From NCBI GenBank assembly GCA_963966185.1, contig CAWZYM010000399.1, positions 671,001 through 735,000 of the forward strand: a stretch of DNA of 64,000 nt, in the 5' to 3' direction. A program made the position numbers and the translations under genes. Numbering within the stretch: the first letter of the stretch is position 1; each line of letters begins with the position of its first letter. Source of the stretch: Rhabditoides inermis (Eukaryota; Nematoda; Chromadorea; Rhabditida; Rhabditidae). The notes below the pieces were generated by a model, which was not told the origin of the DNA, searched no databases, and was given only the letters and a program-made list of their open reading frames with translations. Positions 38,674 to 52,690 of this stretch are shown here, piece by piece.

Positions 38674-41600
38674 TTAGCACAGCTTGCAGCTCTTCGCGCA
38701 CTTGGATCGCATGTAGTCCTATAAAGGTATTTGGAAACGTGAACGTATATATATCATAAATGTATAGATGATAAACACACCCTAAATATCAGCTGATTGC
38801 ACATTCCGCTGCCCGCCCATCGCTGGCACCACGAGCGCGAATCCTGTAAGTAAGTCACAGTTCTTATGATACAGCACAAAGTACAAACAATACAATACGT
38901 TTCATGATCTTTGACAAAGAGTTATGTGTAAATTGCACGTGCGAGTAGAAAGTACACAGTACTTAGTAAGTAAGGAAGTACCTGACACGCTCCCTCATTC
39001 GTGGTGGCAGCGTCGCCGCCGTCGCACTTCTTACAGGACAGGGGACAGTTCTCTGCCATGAAGCGCGCAGAGAAGCGAGACTCGCAGTGACCTGAATGTG
39101 AAAATTTACATAATATAGTGGTCCACACACTCACCGGCTCTCGCGAGGAACGGACAGTCGCGCCGGCCGTCCTGACAGATCGCCTTGATCGGCTCTGCAA
39201 AAACAACAACATTAAACTGTAAACATAACCTTACCGTAATTTACACAGTTTTTTCATGAACGCACACAACTTGATTCAAGATAAATATTCGGATTCTCAA
39301 TTCGGTTCCACCATCAACGCACCCTTATCGCCCGGCACACTTCCGGTTCCTCCGATACCCGGTGAGATCGGGGAGGGCTTGCGGGTGGTCTGCCGAGAGC
39401 GCACTGTCGTCGCCTCGACCGTCTCTGAAAAGGGCGTTTGCATGATAGAGAGACCTTATTTTTCTGTTTCGTGTATTCACATAAATAGCTTTACTATCGA
39501 TTTTCTTATGTTGGCAATAAATCAATAATATCATGTACGTGTCACCTAGTTGCGGGCAGTTGTAGAGCTTGTTGATCTTGTAGAGATCGTTTTGGCTGAA
39601 GCCGTTTCTTTGTCCGATCTCGGCGCCCTCCTCTTTCGGCTCGATCGTTGGCTTGCCGTTCTGAAAATACTCAAGTACTGTAGTACTATACATAGATTCC
39701 ATTGCTCCCATAGACACCAGCCCATCATATTCACGCAGTGCAGAATCTCGTATGATCAAGTCTCCCCTCTCCCGTCTCCGATATAGCATTTACATGTGAT
39801 TTGTTATGATATAAATAATTTTGCCTTGTGCTCGCCTCGCGGCGTAGCAAGCGGTTCCCTCCGCCGCTCCACTCCCACCATTCAGGCGGGGTGATCTCAT
39901 CCCTCTGTCTACGATGACACGTGCTTTATGCGCTATCCTCTTTCACTTTGGTTTTAAGCGTTGATTATTGATGTGTGACGCAGATTATCACCGTAATAAA
40001 TTCATTCATATACTCAAGTACTGTCAAGTACTGTAGTAAAATACTGTAGTTGTACTCGTTATTTGGGTGGAGAACAAAGATCGTCCTGAAAAGTCCATCC
40101 GTCATAGATCCATACAAATGTGTTCTCTCTGCGGGCTTCCTCCTCTATCCGTCTATCTCTCACAACCTCTCTCTCCCCTCTCCTTTTCTCTATCCTATGT
40201 CGTATACACAGGGATGAGCTGGGTGTATTGTAAAGTAATAGTGCAAGGTTCTTGCAGACGGAAGTTTTCATGAGGATTAGGGAATGATCCAATTAGAATA
40301 CCTTTGTGGATTAGAATGTCATGGAAAAACTGGGAACACTGACTACAAACACTACTGTAGTCGGATTGTATTCTAATAAGCCTAACAGCACTAATTGACT
40401 AATATGCAAATTTCTACCTTGCTGAAGGCGGTAGGTGCGTAGTGCATCACACTTCCGTAGTCGTACTTGGTTCCCAGATGATCAATCATATTCAGCGAAT
40501 ACTTGTCGAACTGATCTGTAATGTACTGTTAAAGTTTTCAAATGCCATTTTTGTACCAGGAACTCCCCCCCCCCCCCCCACCCCGCTCTTTTAATCATTT
40601 CTACATTGAAAAAGGTGTAGTCATACATAGTTGATGCGGGTCGTGTCGTATTTAGATTATTTTGATGCAAGAACCTTATTTCAGATTTCACCTGTCCTGC
40701 AAAACCACGCAAGTGATGTGGCACAAAGTCAACAGTTTACGTTAAAAGTCTATGTCTAGACGAAGTCCTGGAAGCTCTAAAAGAATAAAAGGTCTGAAAA
40801 AAAGAGAGCTTACCCTGAAGCCCCGGCTCGACATTCATCCAATTGATCGTCACATACTCGTCGCGATCCGCGCGACCTGTGTGACGTCATCATTAAAAAT
40901 CCTAGACAACAACATGATATCACTATACGTTTCCCTTCACGCATAATTTGCGCGCGTCGTCCCCCCCCCTCTCTGTTGTTTCTTTATTTCCGGTTGCCTA
41001 GTTGCGCATATGTGCTTGTTGCTGCAGGCCTGCCATGTGTGTATAGGAAAGGACTAGGAAAAAATCTTTCCCAAACAGATTCCTCACGATTCGAATGAGT
41101 CCAGACAAAACAATGTTTTCCTACTTTTCACCACTCTGTTCATTTGAGACGTGGGTGTCTAGGATAAGACCCGATATTCCTTTCCAGACAGAGTCGTCAG
41201 ACACAAATTTGCATGAGTCACACACACAACAGAGTCCACTGTTTTCACTGTTCGCTACTCTGCTCGAATTCTTCGACACCCACTTTGTTCATGGAAGAAT
41301 CCGACGGCGTGCATGAGTTCGTGGATGATGATGCCCTTCTGGATGCAGCCCTCTCCCAAAGACACCGGCTGCTTGCCTCCTGAAAGTTCGAAAACGTGTT
41401 TACATAGCCATAACACTCCACGCACTCTGTTTTTTGAGCGCTTCCTTCCGGTGCGAAAAAAACACGAAGATTCCATGTGCCCGCACTATGATATCACTGC
41501 GCGTTCGAACCCTTGACAACATCGATACCAATCTCCCCTCTGCCTAATTGTTGAACCAGTTTTTTTTTCGGTCACAGTTTATGTAAGCGCCCTATAAGCT

Positions 41601-42367
41601 GATCGTATTAATCTCCCATATGATCATCATCACTCTCTTTTGCGGGACGCGCGATCAATTGCAGAATAAAGAGATAGAGAGAGGACATTGATTGTTTGTG
41701 AAATTAAGTTTAGGGGGAAAGAGAGACGTCTAAAACGAGGAAAAGAGAGAGGCACTTATGAATTCGAATAACGAGATAACAGGTGCTATATGGTGTTTAT
41801 ATGCATATTCTACCCCCGCACGAGCACTTTGAGAGAACAGCAGCGGGAGTATAAGTAAGTATACTAGTGGAATGGCAAACCCGAATCTAGGATTGCGCAG
41901 CGAGCCTCGAAACTCATAAGAACGCGGGGACACACATAGCTTGCCAGAAGAGAGAAATCTCTCACCGACTCTGCCGACGAGTGAATAGCACCCGTCGTCG
42001 GGCAGAATGTGGACGTAGTCCTGATCGGCCGCCGTCTTCGGAGCCCAGTCGATGCACGTCAGCTTGCGGTACTCCGCCATGGCCTCCGCCACCTTGGTGC
42101 GCCTGGAATTGATCCATATTGTTGATTTGTATCGATTGTCATCATAACTTCAACAACGCTTACTCACTAATACTGGGAACCCCCTCGAAAAATAGGCTCA
42201 TAAAACGCGAGTGATGAGGTCGTGTGTGTGTTTGTGAGGATTACACGGGGAAACAGGGAGGAAGTGCGTGAGAGTTATGATCGGCAAAGGTTACGCGTTT
42301 CTATCACCAGCAGATGAAACAACTATAAATAGAGTGTGTGAGAGAGAGAAGAGAGAGAAGAGAGAGA

Positions 42368-42403
<36 letters not shown>

Positions 42404-43175
42404 AATCGGCGCAAGTAGAGTGAAATGCGAGAGGAGGAGGCTCAAGCTCAACATATCCGAGCACGTAGGCGCATTACCCATATGAGTTGAACTGTGAGGA
42501 GATGGTGAACGGGATGCGTGCGTCGGTCCACTTGAGGTAGGTCTGTCGCACCGCGTTGCGCATCACTCCCTGCACATCAAACGTGTGCTCGCCCATGAAA
42601 TTCTTGATCGTCCGACTGCTCAGACCGTTGTTCACTGCAAATAGCTTTGCTCAAGTGTCCCAGCAATTCGCTTCGCATTGTAGATTGTTTCGCCGCCGTC
42701 CCGTTTTGGAATTGTATTTCGGCAGGCGGCGTCGCAGCCACAATGGCTCATTAATTTGTATTTCGAATGGGTGGCATAATAGGAAGTGCTTGCGTACCGA
42801 TGTCTCCCTCGAATCGTCCCGGGTGGTACATGGCTGTGTCGTTCACCTCATGCGGCACCTCCGCTTCGTCCCTCAAGTCGTACACATGAATTACCATTAG
42901 CAATTTTGCACCATACCTGTAAATCTCTCCGGCAGCCAGCATCTCTTCCACCGACAGTATCGTCTCCTGGTCCGGCAGCGTTCGGTCAAAGTACTGCAAG
43001 TTGAGAAGACTTTAGACGTTGTATTGTCAGTGCACACATATGTGTCTACAAACCGCCCAGCACCATAACACCATAACATAATTTTCCGCCCCCGAGGCAG
43101 CGACGACAATCAAAATACTAGAGTACTGGAGGGGGAGGCAGAGGACAACATGAAAGTGCAAATGTGGATGAAAAA

Positions 43176-43226
<51 letters not shown>

Positions 43227-43280
43227 CAGTTGACCGATCGTCGTCCGCAGAAGGAGCAGCAGCAAAAGCGGTGAGGGCAT
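38674..43280 (-). CDS. Astacin metalloprotease with two ShK domains (NAS type)
   Basis: Fourteen exons join in frame to 416 residues: 43227-43280, 42917-42993, 42798-42871, 42478-42634, 41966-42102, 41284-41379, 40814-40876, 40418-40515, 39546-39660, 39323-39424, 39135-39194, 38982-39091, 38781-38843, 38674-38718. Signal peptide [16 protein letters not shown]; propeptide with an FEGD aspartate-switch motif that would block the zinc; then the catalytic domain with the zinc site [15 protein letters not shown], Met-turn YDYGSVMHY and closing Cys (KLYNCPQL). A Thr/Ser/Pro linker leads to two ShK domains ([11 protein letters not shown]...CPLSCKKC and [11 protein letters not shown]...CAKSCKLC). All catalytic residues are present, so an active secreted endopeptidase is expected. 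This domain order matches nematode NAS proteins that carry ShK tails. Intron 42872-42916 is 45 nt and in frame, so a form retaining it is possible on paper. Confidence 0.96.
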
Positions 43281-43479
43281 AGTGACTCTGGATGACTCTG
43301 GATGAGTGTGCTTGCTTCCGCCGCCGCGCCTCTCACTAGCAACCAGGTGTCGGACGGGTGGCGGGTGGCCCGCCCCCCTCCGAACCTCCACCCAATAAAC
43401 TACCGTACCTGACAGGACCGGTTCGAGGCGCGCGCGGGATTAGTGCCTATGACCCGTGTGTCGACTCAGAGCTGTTTTG

Positions 43480-43526
<47 letters not shown>

Positions 43527-44314
43527 GAGAGAGATGGAGAGAGAGGAGAGAGATAACTGTGAGTAAGAGCGTTATGACGGCGGTGGCGTGTGAGTCATGC
43601 ATATACAACGTACAAATACTACGGATTAGTTCCCCTTATGCCCTTATGTCCGTCTTTAATTCAGACAAGCTTTTGTGTTGGGCCGCCGTGTTCGTCCACA
43701 GATAACATATCCACAGATAACATCGAGATTATTTTCGGTGTTTGTCGAATAGATGTTTGATTGGCTCTCGCTGGCAGAATCTAGACCACACACATACACA
43801 AACACATTTGATCTCTCGCTCTCTCTCGCCCCAATCACCCCCTCAATCACACATCTATTGTCTTCCGGGGCGGACCGGTCTCTCACTGATAGGTGCGAGA
43901 GGAGGGCAAATAATCCGCCCCCCCCCCCCCCCCAATTGAGACGTCTGGCCATTGCGGCCGCAGGGCCAAAGTGTGCTGGGGCTCAAGGGATCCCTCCAAA
44001 AAGCCGCGAGGGGCTATTGAGAGCTGTTGAGGATCGGCAAGGAGAAGGCAGACGATGGGCCCCGGCAATTTATACGGATATTGTCATAGAGATGCCGGGG
44101 CGCACACGCACGCACACCGCGACTCTTTAAATACGACCCCTCCTCCCCCTCCAAATATTTGCGGAATCTTCCATCGCGCAAGCGTTTTCTCATTAGACAC
44201 TCATTTGATGCGCGATTCTCGCACGATTCTTGTATAGCCATCTAGAAGGGCGAAAGAAGAGAGAGAGGGGGGGGGAGGGTGTGTGATGAAGCCCGGCTCC
44301 TACCAACCCAATCT

Positions 44315-44359
<45 letters not shown>

Positions 44360-44524
44360 GAGAGAAGGACGACGCGGACACAATTAGTGCCTCTGCGTCG
44401 GGGGGGCATCATTCGCATAATCCGTGCCGTCTCTCCTTACCCTCTCTCTCTGCCTTGTCTTCTACCCCGCCTACCTAGTGTGGCAGTGTGTGTGTGTGTA
44501 TGCGGCGCGCCCCGCCCCCTTCAG
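43281..44524. other. Divergent intergenic region of astacin and GPCR genes
   Basis: This is about 1.2 kb between two divergent starts. It holds (GA)n at about 43482-43535 and 44317-44364 and a poly-C run at 43918-43934. It presumably contains both promoters. The open frames here are low-complexity or lack family signal. Confidence 0.5.
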
Positions 44525-44525
44525 A
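44523..44525 (+). promoter_or_regulatory. Possible trans-splice acceptor at the GPCR start
   Basis: CCCCCTTCAG ends one base before the ATG and no coding exon is needed upstream. This could be a spliced-leader acceptor or the end of a 5' UTR intron. Confidence 0.4.
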
Positions 44526-44644
44526 TGGCTAACGCGACGCTGCCGGCCGGCTACGGCCTTCTGCTCAACCGATGTCGCGCGCTCTTCGGCCACGACATAT
44601 CGTTCGACCGATGCATCGCGTGAGTCCCAGTCCTGGCATGTTTC

Positions 44645-44675
<31 letters not shown>

Positions 44676-45979
44676 GCCAGTTTTGTGCTCCTTCTCTAAC
44701 TCTACACTAGAATATTCAGACGTTACCCCTTGCCTAGAAGTAGCAAACAGAGATATGGTGGAGCGAAATCGAGTGCCTCTCCTTTGTTTTTGCTGATGTA
44801 TTGTGGGATAATTTGCAACGTTTCTTTAAAAACAGTGTTGTTTGTTATTAGTGGAGCGGAAGGCCCACTAACCTAACGACCTAACCCATTCAACTTTAGC
44901 ACAATGTACTACGTGTCTCTGCAGGAGGATAAGGGCGTCTACCAGTGTTCCGGCAGTGTCCCAGGTGGGCTTTTGTCATTACTCCATCGAAGCGGAAGAG
45001 TTTCATGAGCTAACATTATGTGTTGTAATTGTACAAATCCAAGAGACAGAGACAGAGACAGAGACAGAGACAGAGACAGAGACAGAGACAGAGACAGAGA
45101 CATAGACATAGACAGAGACAGAGACAGAGACAGAGAGCGCGGAGAGTCAATCGGTTTGATTGCAGTACAACGCGTGGAGCACAATCAGCTATTCTTCTAC
45201 AGCCCGTGCGGCTCGGTGGAAATTAGTGAGTGTTGAAGGGGCTCTTCACGATTCGATTACCGCTTCCCCTTAAAAGAGCATGGTTGCGTATGGAATTACG
45301 ACGTTCTTTCTTTGTGGTCATAATGCTCTATTACCCACCGCCTGCCGCCCACACTTATGCGTCTCTTTCTCGCGATTACTTTTCGCGCACCTCTTTCTAT
45401 GCATGAAAAAGTTTTTCTGAGGGATGCAGTGTCTACGTTTTTCTCGTGTCGCAACACGGAACATTGCGATGTGGTCGTTGATGTGCTACTGTTATTTATC
45501 GCGGATCGCTTTCAAGCGGGTATTGTCAACCCTTCATTGTCACAATACCTCGTATTCTATAGACCAATCACCTCCGCATAGAATATGCACACGCGAACAT
45601 GTACGTGCAATCGCTCTAATGCTCATTGCGAACCTGGCGAAATCGGAGGATTCGCGGTTCCGACGCGCGTGTGGCGTGCGCCTTGCCCTTGTCAATGTCA
45701 TTAGGCTGACAACGCAATATAACAAGTCGCGATATAACGCCGGTGCGGATTTATTGCGTGCAGCGGGTCGAATACGTGTGAGTTCATGTTTCATATTGGA
45801 TACGTTTTGCAGAGCTGCTGCAATGGATGGTGCCGGTGCTGATGATGGTGTGTATGATCGGCAACGTGCTCAATCTGCTCATCTACAGCCTGCCCTATTT
45901 CGACGGCAGCTCATCCGTGCATTTCCTGCGCGCCAAAGCCATATTCAACATCATCTTCGTGTGGAGCCGTGTGTTCGAG

Positions 45980-46031
<52 letters not shown>

Positions 46032-46506
46032 CTTCTCTCTCTCTCTCACGGGGAATATTGCGCGCGTTTCTCGCCATTCGAGTGCACATACCGTATATAA
46101 GGTCCATAAAAGGCCGGCAACAGAGACAGCGAGACACTTGTGATGGCAGACAATTGGTTCCGGGGAAGCCCATCCCCCTCTCACTGCAGCACTACACCCG
46201 AAAAATGTGATGTGTGGACGAGATGCAAGCGAACGTGGCTGTGGTAACGAGAAACGGGGGGCTAGAGCGATTAACCGACGACAAATGTTATCGCGACTTA
46301 GGGGATTCCCCCACTGCTCCTTCGCCGTTTGGCGTTTGGACTGGGCAGACATATATACACAGATATACATGACGTTCACATTCACAGGTCGTGCATGCGT
46401 GGATGTCAAGGGCGCATCCCGTCTTCGAGCACGTCTTCTGGCACACCAGAAGCTCCATCATGACGCTCTCCAACATCTCCGGCACCATGTCGACCTGGTA
46501 AGAAGG

Positions 46507-46573
<67 letters not shown>

Positions 46574-46921
46574 CCGCCACCGCCACGTTGTTTCCTAATG
46601 TCCATCTGGCACGATCTTTAGCTGTTTTTTTTCCATCGCGATGGTGTGTGTATGTGTCTAACTGTGGATTGTTTTCCTTTGTGCACAGGAAGCTGAGAAA
46701 ACGGAGAGAAGAAGTAATCATAATACATCTGTGTGTGTGTATCTCACTATATATACTTCTCCTACTGTTGTCACACACATGGCTCAATCTAATTGTCTCA
46801 CGTCCCCCCCCCATTCCGATACTCTTTCCACTTCCCGCCGCAGCCGGCGCCGCACTTTCATATATAAGCAAAACTCTATCCGGCCACGCGATCTCTCTCC
46901 TACTTGCGCCCTTGTGTGTGG

Positions 46922-46962
<41 letters not shown>

Positions 46963-49495
46963 TGAATTATGCAGATGGGCTAATCATCGGGAGTGTTAAA
47001 AGAGTCGGGTGCGAGCTAACCGCGAGCAGTACACACATACACACACTCACGTGTTTTTGTTGTGTGAAATATATATACACACACAAGTCAATTATCACTG
47101 TTTCAGGTTGACGCTAATCGTCACGTTCGAGACGCTTCTTTGCGTCGTCGCCCCCTTCCTCTTCCGTCGCTACTGCACGAGAAAGTGAGCGCTAGAGCTC
47201 AAAGATCGAAACACACAGAGACACACAGACGCTCATTTTCTATCCGCAAACTACATGGAATCCCCTTACAGAATCACATGGATGTTCCTGATCTGCAGTC
47301 TGCTGCTCTCCACAGCTATGCACTCCACGCTCGTCTTCTCGACAGAGGTTCGAAATTATTCAAGGAGAGAGAGGGAGTGGAAAAAGACGTTGTGTTCAGG
47401 TCTTCACCACCATTCACATCCGGCAAACGCTCCAAGCGGACGGCGCGACGTGCTGGCACCCACAAATTTCATACAATCTAGGTGGGGGAGGTACACGGAA
47501 TGTGAATTGGCAAGTGTGAAGACGCATACATGATCACATGAACCCTCCATCGAAACCTTTCTGCCATTCCGCGGAAGCGGAGAGACTTTCCTCGAAGCCT
47601 TATCCCAAGTCACGTTATCCTCGAAACTGCAGTAGCGATAGTGTTGTGCATTTTCCACAAGTGCTCGCTGAGTGTTTACACGAGAGTTGTGGGTGAAAGC
47701 AATGATCGCATCCGGCAATTGAGTGGCTTCAGCGAAAACTCAAAACGCAATTGTTTATTCGATCGCTGTAGGGATGCCATCGTCGAATGTCTACCGAATC
47801 GTGCAGAAGGCGTACTACTGGGCGCAGACCGCCGTCGCGATCCTCATCCCGACGATAGCGATGCTCATCTGCACCCTCGTCATCATCAAACAGTTCTCGT
47901 TCAAGGTGAGTTTGCAGAGGCCTGTACTGCATAGTAGAGACAATGCAATTGGTTCGCGGAATACAATAGCTTTTTGGATGTTTTCCTAGCATTTGCTGCA
48001 TATGAAATGCGAATATGCGTATTCGGGGCAAACACATACTCGTATTTCCACGATTACAATAGCATTCGGTTGCGTAGCTCCGGACTCACAGTAATCCCTT
48101 CGAGGAAAGTGGGATAAAAGAGAGAAAGGAAAGACTCCAGATGTTGTGTGTGCAGCGTCTGCAGAATATCGGGTGTCCCGGATGGCATTTCCCTCACTCT
48201 ATGAATAATCGCCTGTTTTGCAGGAACTTGGCGAGGCGTTTTCGCAACGACGACGCTGCGTGATTCGGATGACGGTCGCGACGACGTTGAGCCATCTGCT
48301 ACTCGAAGGACCGGCCGCGTTGACGCACGCCGCCGTCGCGTTGAAGGTGCGTCGTCTGCTATCGTGTGCCTAATTAGTGAGCGCCATGCTCTTGATTATT
48401 CCGCTGATGTCATTGGGAGATTTTCTGCGACCTCATCTTTATTGCATGCTAATGCGAGATCGCCTCGTGCGTCCCTCTCCTTCTATCTCTCTCCTCTCTC
48501 GCCTCATTTCGTATGCAGAAACAATATACAATACCTCACACAAGTCTATCAAGGCTATCCGTCAGAATGGAAACCCGAGACTCTCACATTTATAAGTATC
48601 ACTTTGCGAGCGTCCCAGTATGCGTGTATAATTATGTCAATCAGCGGTTTTCAAGCCATATATATATATATTCAACATTCGAGAAATTAGGGGGATAGGC
48701 TCGTCTAAGTCAACGATGATCCCTGTCATCTCACAGCTTCCCTCCCCCTCTCCCACAATTTCTTGAATGATGAATATAAAAGGATTTCATTACGTGATCG
48801 ACTAGTGCAAGTGAAACGTGTTTATTCAAAGTTAGACAAGAAACTTTCAATAATTGAATTTACTTATGTAGTTGCATAGAACAAATTAAACATAAGCTAA
48901 TTGATACAGTCTAAATTCTAAGAGTACAACATTTTTTTCTAAATACATGTTTAAACGTATAATTATGCAAATTTGCAGGGCGCGGGTAGTTCGGAGCACC
49001 ACTACCACATGTGTATATTGAACAACGGCAACAACATGCTGTCGATACTGAACGCGGCGATTCCGTTCTTCGTGTTCCTGCTGTGCAACGAGCAGTTCCG
49101 ACATATGACCGGCTGCTACATCAAGGTTTGTCATCGTTTTGTATTAGTTGCACACCCCCACATGTTTTATGTTGGGTGAATATGTGTGTTTTTGCGTGTT
49201 TTAAATGCGCTGACAAAACATTAATTGATGCATCTGTTCGGAGATCATATCCCCCTCTCTCTCTCACTCCCTTTCCCCCTCATGAGAACTCTGTTTATTA
49301 CGAGTGGGGGAGTATCATGGTGTCGAATTTGTCGGAGATTAGAAGGTGTAAAAAGATGTAAACACTTTATAACCGTCTCCATTGCAGGCGCACCTCCAGA
49401 CAGATCGCCAGCGCAAGCTCACCTATCTCAGTCAGGCGGGCATGCGACCGCGCGCGCTCGACGAAAGAAGCCATCTCAAGCCCACACCACTCTGA
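44525..49495 (+). CDS. Seven-TM receptor, class A-like, atypical
   Basis: Twelve exons (44525-44619, 44900-44964, 45166-45225, 45813-45979, 46388-46497, 47107-47184, 47272-47347, 47400-47481, 47772-47905, 48224-48346, 48979-49125, 49388-49495) join in frame to 414 residues. An extracellular N terminus of about 75 residues with four Cys and an N-glycosylation site (NAT) precedes seven hydrophobic helices. TM1 has GNVLNLLIY, the class A GN..N pattern. TM3 runs LTLIVTFETLLCVVAPF, where D/E-R-Y is replaced by FET. TM7 reads SILNAAIPFFVFLL, with N..IPF in place of NPxxY. A Cys before TM3 is missing, but loop 2 has one (GATCWHP). It looks like a nematode orphan or peptide GPCR, but I cannot name a ligand or subfamily. 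The ATG follows directly after CTTCAG, consistent with trans-splicing. Confidence 0.82.
45040..45132 (+). repeat. (GACAGA)n hexanucleotide repeat
   Basis: About 15 GACAGA units with two GACATA variants lie in a GPCR intron 30 nt before the acceptor at 45165. The Asp-Arg open frame over it is a repeat artefact. Confidence 0.95.
46508..46573 (+). repeat. (GA)n tract in GPCR intron
   Basis: A 65-nt GA run begins 10 nt after the donor at 46498. Other runs in this gene lie at about 45983-46027 (CT) and 46923-46958 (GA). Confidence 0.95.
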
Positions 49496-50065
49496 GTCGG
49501 CAGCCCACGTCATCTCATCGCTCCCACCACCACAACACATCGTCGTACGAGTCACCGTCTCCCAGTCCCAATCCATTTGCATGATCTCTCCCTCTCCCGC
49601 TCTGTCGCGCTCGCCCCGCCACCATTCTCTGCCCTGTGCATAAACACGTGTCATGGATCGAGCAAGTGTGAGGGGTGTCGTGTCTCGGGAGAGAGAGACA
49701 ATCAGTGTTATTGCGCGCGCGTGTGTGTGTGAAGTGTGAATAGTGGCGGCATTGGTGGAGAGTGAGTGAGAGGCGGCGGACGGCGGCCCCGTATCGCGTG
49801 ATCCCTGTGTTATCAGCGCGCCTCTCTGCGCCGCAAGCCACTGCCACCCCTCTGCGCAGTCGCGCCCCTTCCTTTCCCTTCCTCTCACTCGTCAGCCGTT
49901 TTTTTCCCGCCACCTATTTAGCGTTTCGCTTTTGCGTCGCTGTTTTCGCCTTCTCACACGTTTTGTTGATTAATTAGGCGATAGTCGTGAGAGGGTGCGG
50001 TGCGTGGGGGGCAGCTTGTTCTCAGCACCACACAGGTATTGCAGGGTAACAACACAGGGCGGGGG
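49496..50065. other. Intergenic region between GPCR and FAR genes
   Basis: This holds the GPCR 3' UTR and the FAR promoter side. A 3' splice-site sequence (ATTGCAG) ends at 50044, 21 nt before the FAR ATG, and could be a spliced-leader site or a 5' UTR intron end. No other gene is seen. Confidence 0.45.
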
Positions 50066-52409
50066 ATGTCGTACCGTATCGAGGACGTGTTCACCGATCG
50101 CGCCGTGCTCATCACGGGTGCGTCCGGATTCCTCGGCAAGGTCAGCTTTTCCTGAGCTCCTTCCAGCTCCTTCGTCTCGTTCTCGCATTGTCCACACCGT
50201 ACCAATGTTGCTGCTTCATTACGCGACAGCGCGTGCTATGTCTTCCTGAAGCACTTTATGTTCTCTCTCTTTTTATGTTTATGTTCTTTGCTCGTTTTTT
50301 TCCTCCTCGTTCGAAACTTGTGGCGTTCCTCCGGCAACTAATTACCGTCTCTTGTGCGAGCTCATCAAGCCGCTCAGCCGGAGCCTCGCCATACATAGAA
50401 ATGGGGAGCACGCTAACGTGCAAGTTTAGGTTCTCATGGAGAAGATCATGTACTCGATCCCGAGGGTGGGCCGCATCTACCTGCTCATCCGCCCCTCCAA
50501 GGGGCTCGGACCTAGAGACCGACTCGACAAAATCCTCGAGGCAAGTATCAGGGACACGACGTGACCTTTTTCATTTCCACTCTGATTTCTTGTAGTTTGT
50601 ATTTTGATTGTGCACATGTTGATTTGTGGACAATGCATGGAACGCGGAAAGGTGCGAGTCAGCCGATGGAAGAGGTAGTGTAGGGTCAAATCGCGCGGGA
50701 AACCGTCAATGAGTGAGTGCGAGAGAGCTCAAACGACGAGCAACCAGCACCGATCTTCAGATTCTCACTGCGCGACATCTAAGTTTTCGATTATGCTTAA
50801 TTTGTGCAGAATATGTTAACACTATTTTTGGAAGTTTAATTGATGACGTTATTACGCTAGTCGCCAGAGCACGAAATAACGGTGCTATACTGTACGAAAT
50901 GTTTCCTTTGCTCTTTTTGAACCCGTATTGTGCTTTGTCCAAAGTCCAGTCGATGTGCACTTGTGACATCCTCTGATTTCCGTTGCAATTCGGCGCTTTA
51001 TCTCGCATCCGCTCACCTTTTTTTGCGCCGACCGCCGCCGACACATATTTATTGGTGGAAATTGTCGTTCCGCTTTTTTTTTCTCGCTCGACTCGTTCTT
51101 TCGCTCGCTGTTGCCTCGACAGACATGCGAACATTATCACCAGCCCGGCTTTGTTCCATAAATCTGATTGACACTCTATGATAACGACGCCGGCGGGGCG
51201 AAATGTGCGGCGGCGGCGTCCGTGAACCCCAAACGTATTGATTGAGGGGTTAAGATTTGGCACATTTACAGAGCACGTTGTTCGACCGAGTGCGCAAGGA
51301 ATGCCCGCACCAGTTGAGCAAGCTGGTGCCCGTGGCGGGGAACCTGATGGAGGACCAGCTCGGCCTCAACCAGCACGATCTGCAGAGCATCTGCGACGAG
51401 GTACACTCTACTTTGAAAACGCAATTACCAGCTGAACCCGCCCATTCGTCTGCGCCTCGTGTTATTGCGTTTTGCTAAAGTATCATATTTGTGTGCAGTG
51501 GTGGCGGAGAGGGAACGCAATACACACATGCGCACATTTCGATATTACTTTTTTGCGGCGCACCGCCTTATCTTGTGGCAAAGTGCGGGCAGATCCGCCG
51601 CACAATCAACTTTTCGAAATGATGGGGGAAAGCAATCAGGCGAGCGGAAGTCACACGGTTGAACCCGCGCCCACACTTTTTGAGTAGTTGTTAGTTACGT
51701 GTGAATTACAAATGCGACTGCATTCTCATTTGCAGAGCGGTATATTTAAAGACACATTTGCGCATGGGTCGTAGCATCGGAAAGCCTTCAGCAGTCAGAT
51801 TAGCCACAAATAGCTCTATAATTTATAGGCACTGAGAGTATTAATAAAAAGAAAGAGGGCATGACATATCATCCATCATCACTCGTGCTTCTCTATGCTG
51901 CTCGCAAACCAACCTTGTAAAATGGGGGGTCTAAACCATCAAACATAGTACAAGTCTCAACTACATACGCCCAGGCTACTCATTACAACACGTTCGGGAA
52001 GGGGGCTATTACAAGTTCAATCTAACATACCTGTCGACACAACACTTGCAAACAACATACGGGCGGAAATATGGTTCTTTTGTGGTAAATAAGTTCAAAG
52101 TTTTAACGCCAGGTGGCGACTGTGGGTTCAAAGTTTTAACGTCAGGTGGTGAGGTTGAAACTTTTAACCCTAGGTAGCGATCGTGTTCCACTGCGCGGCG
52201 ACGGTGAAGTTCGACGAGCAGCTGCGCGACGCGGTCGAGATGAATGTGCTGGGAACAACTCGCCTCGTCGCTCTCTGCCACAAACTACAGAACCTTGTCG
52301 TGAGTCTCTCGTTTGATTCCTAGTCTTTCTTCTTCTTCTTTTTGCTTTAACATTTCCCTAATTACTATATGAGTCGATTGTTACTCGAGGTGTGTTTTGT
52401 TGAATAGTG

Positions 52410-52462
<53 letters not shown>

Positions 52463-52620
52463 CTTCATTCACATCGCGGGAACTGTGTGATGTTCTAGCA
52501 GGACTCTGATTTACCCTCACTCCTTCTATTCTGTCAAAAGGACCAAAAGATCTATTATTCAGTGTTATTCACCCGTGTTTTGGTACTGGTGTCCGGAGCT
52601 CATTCTTCTGTCGTTCTATG

Positions 52621-52690
<70 letters not shown>

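Noticed and set aside
45018..45236. Plus-strand frame with an Asp-Arg polymer
   Set aside because: It is the translation of a (GACAGA)n repeat inside a GPCR intron.
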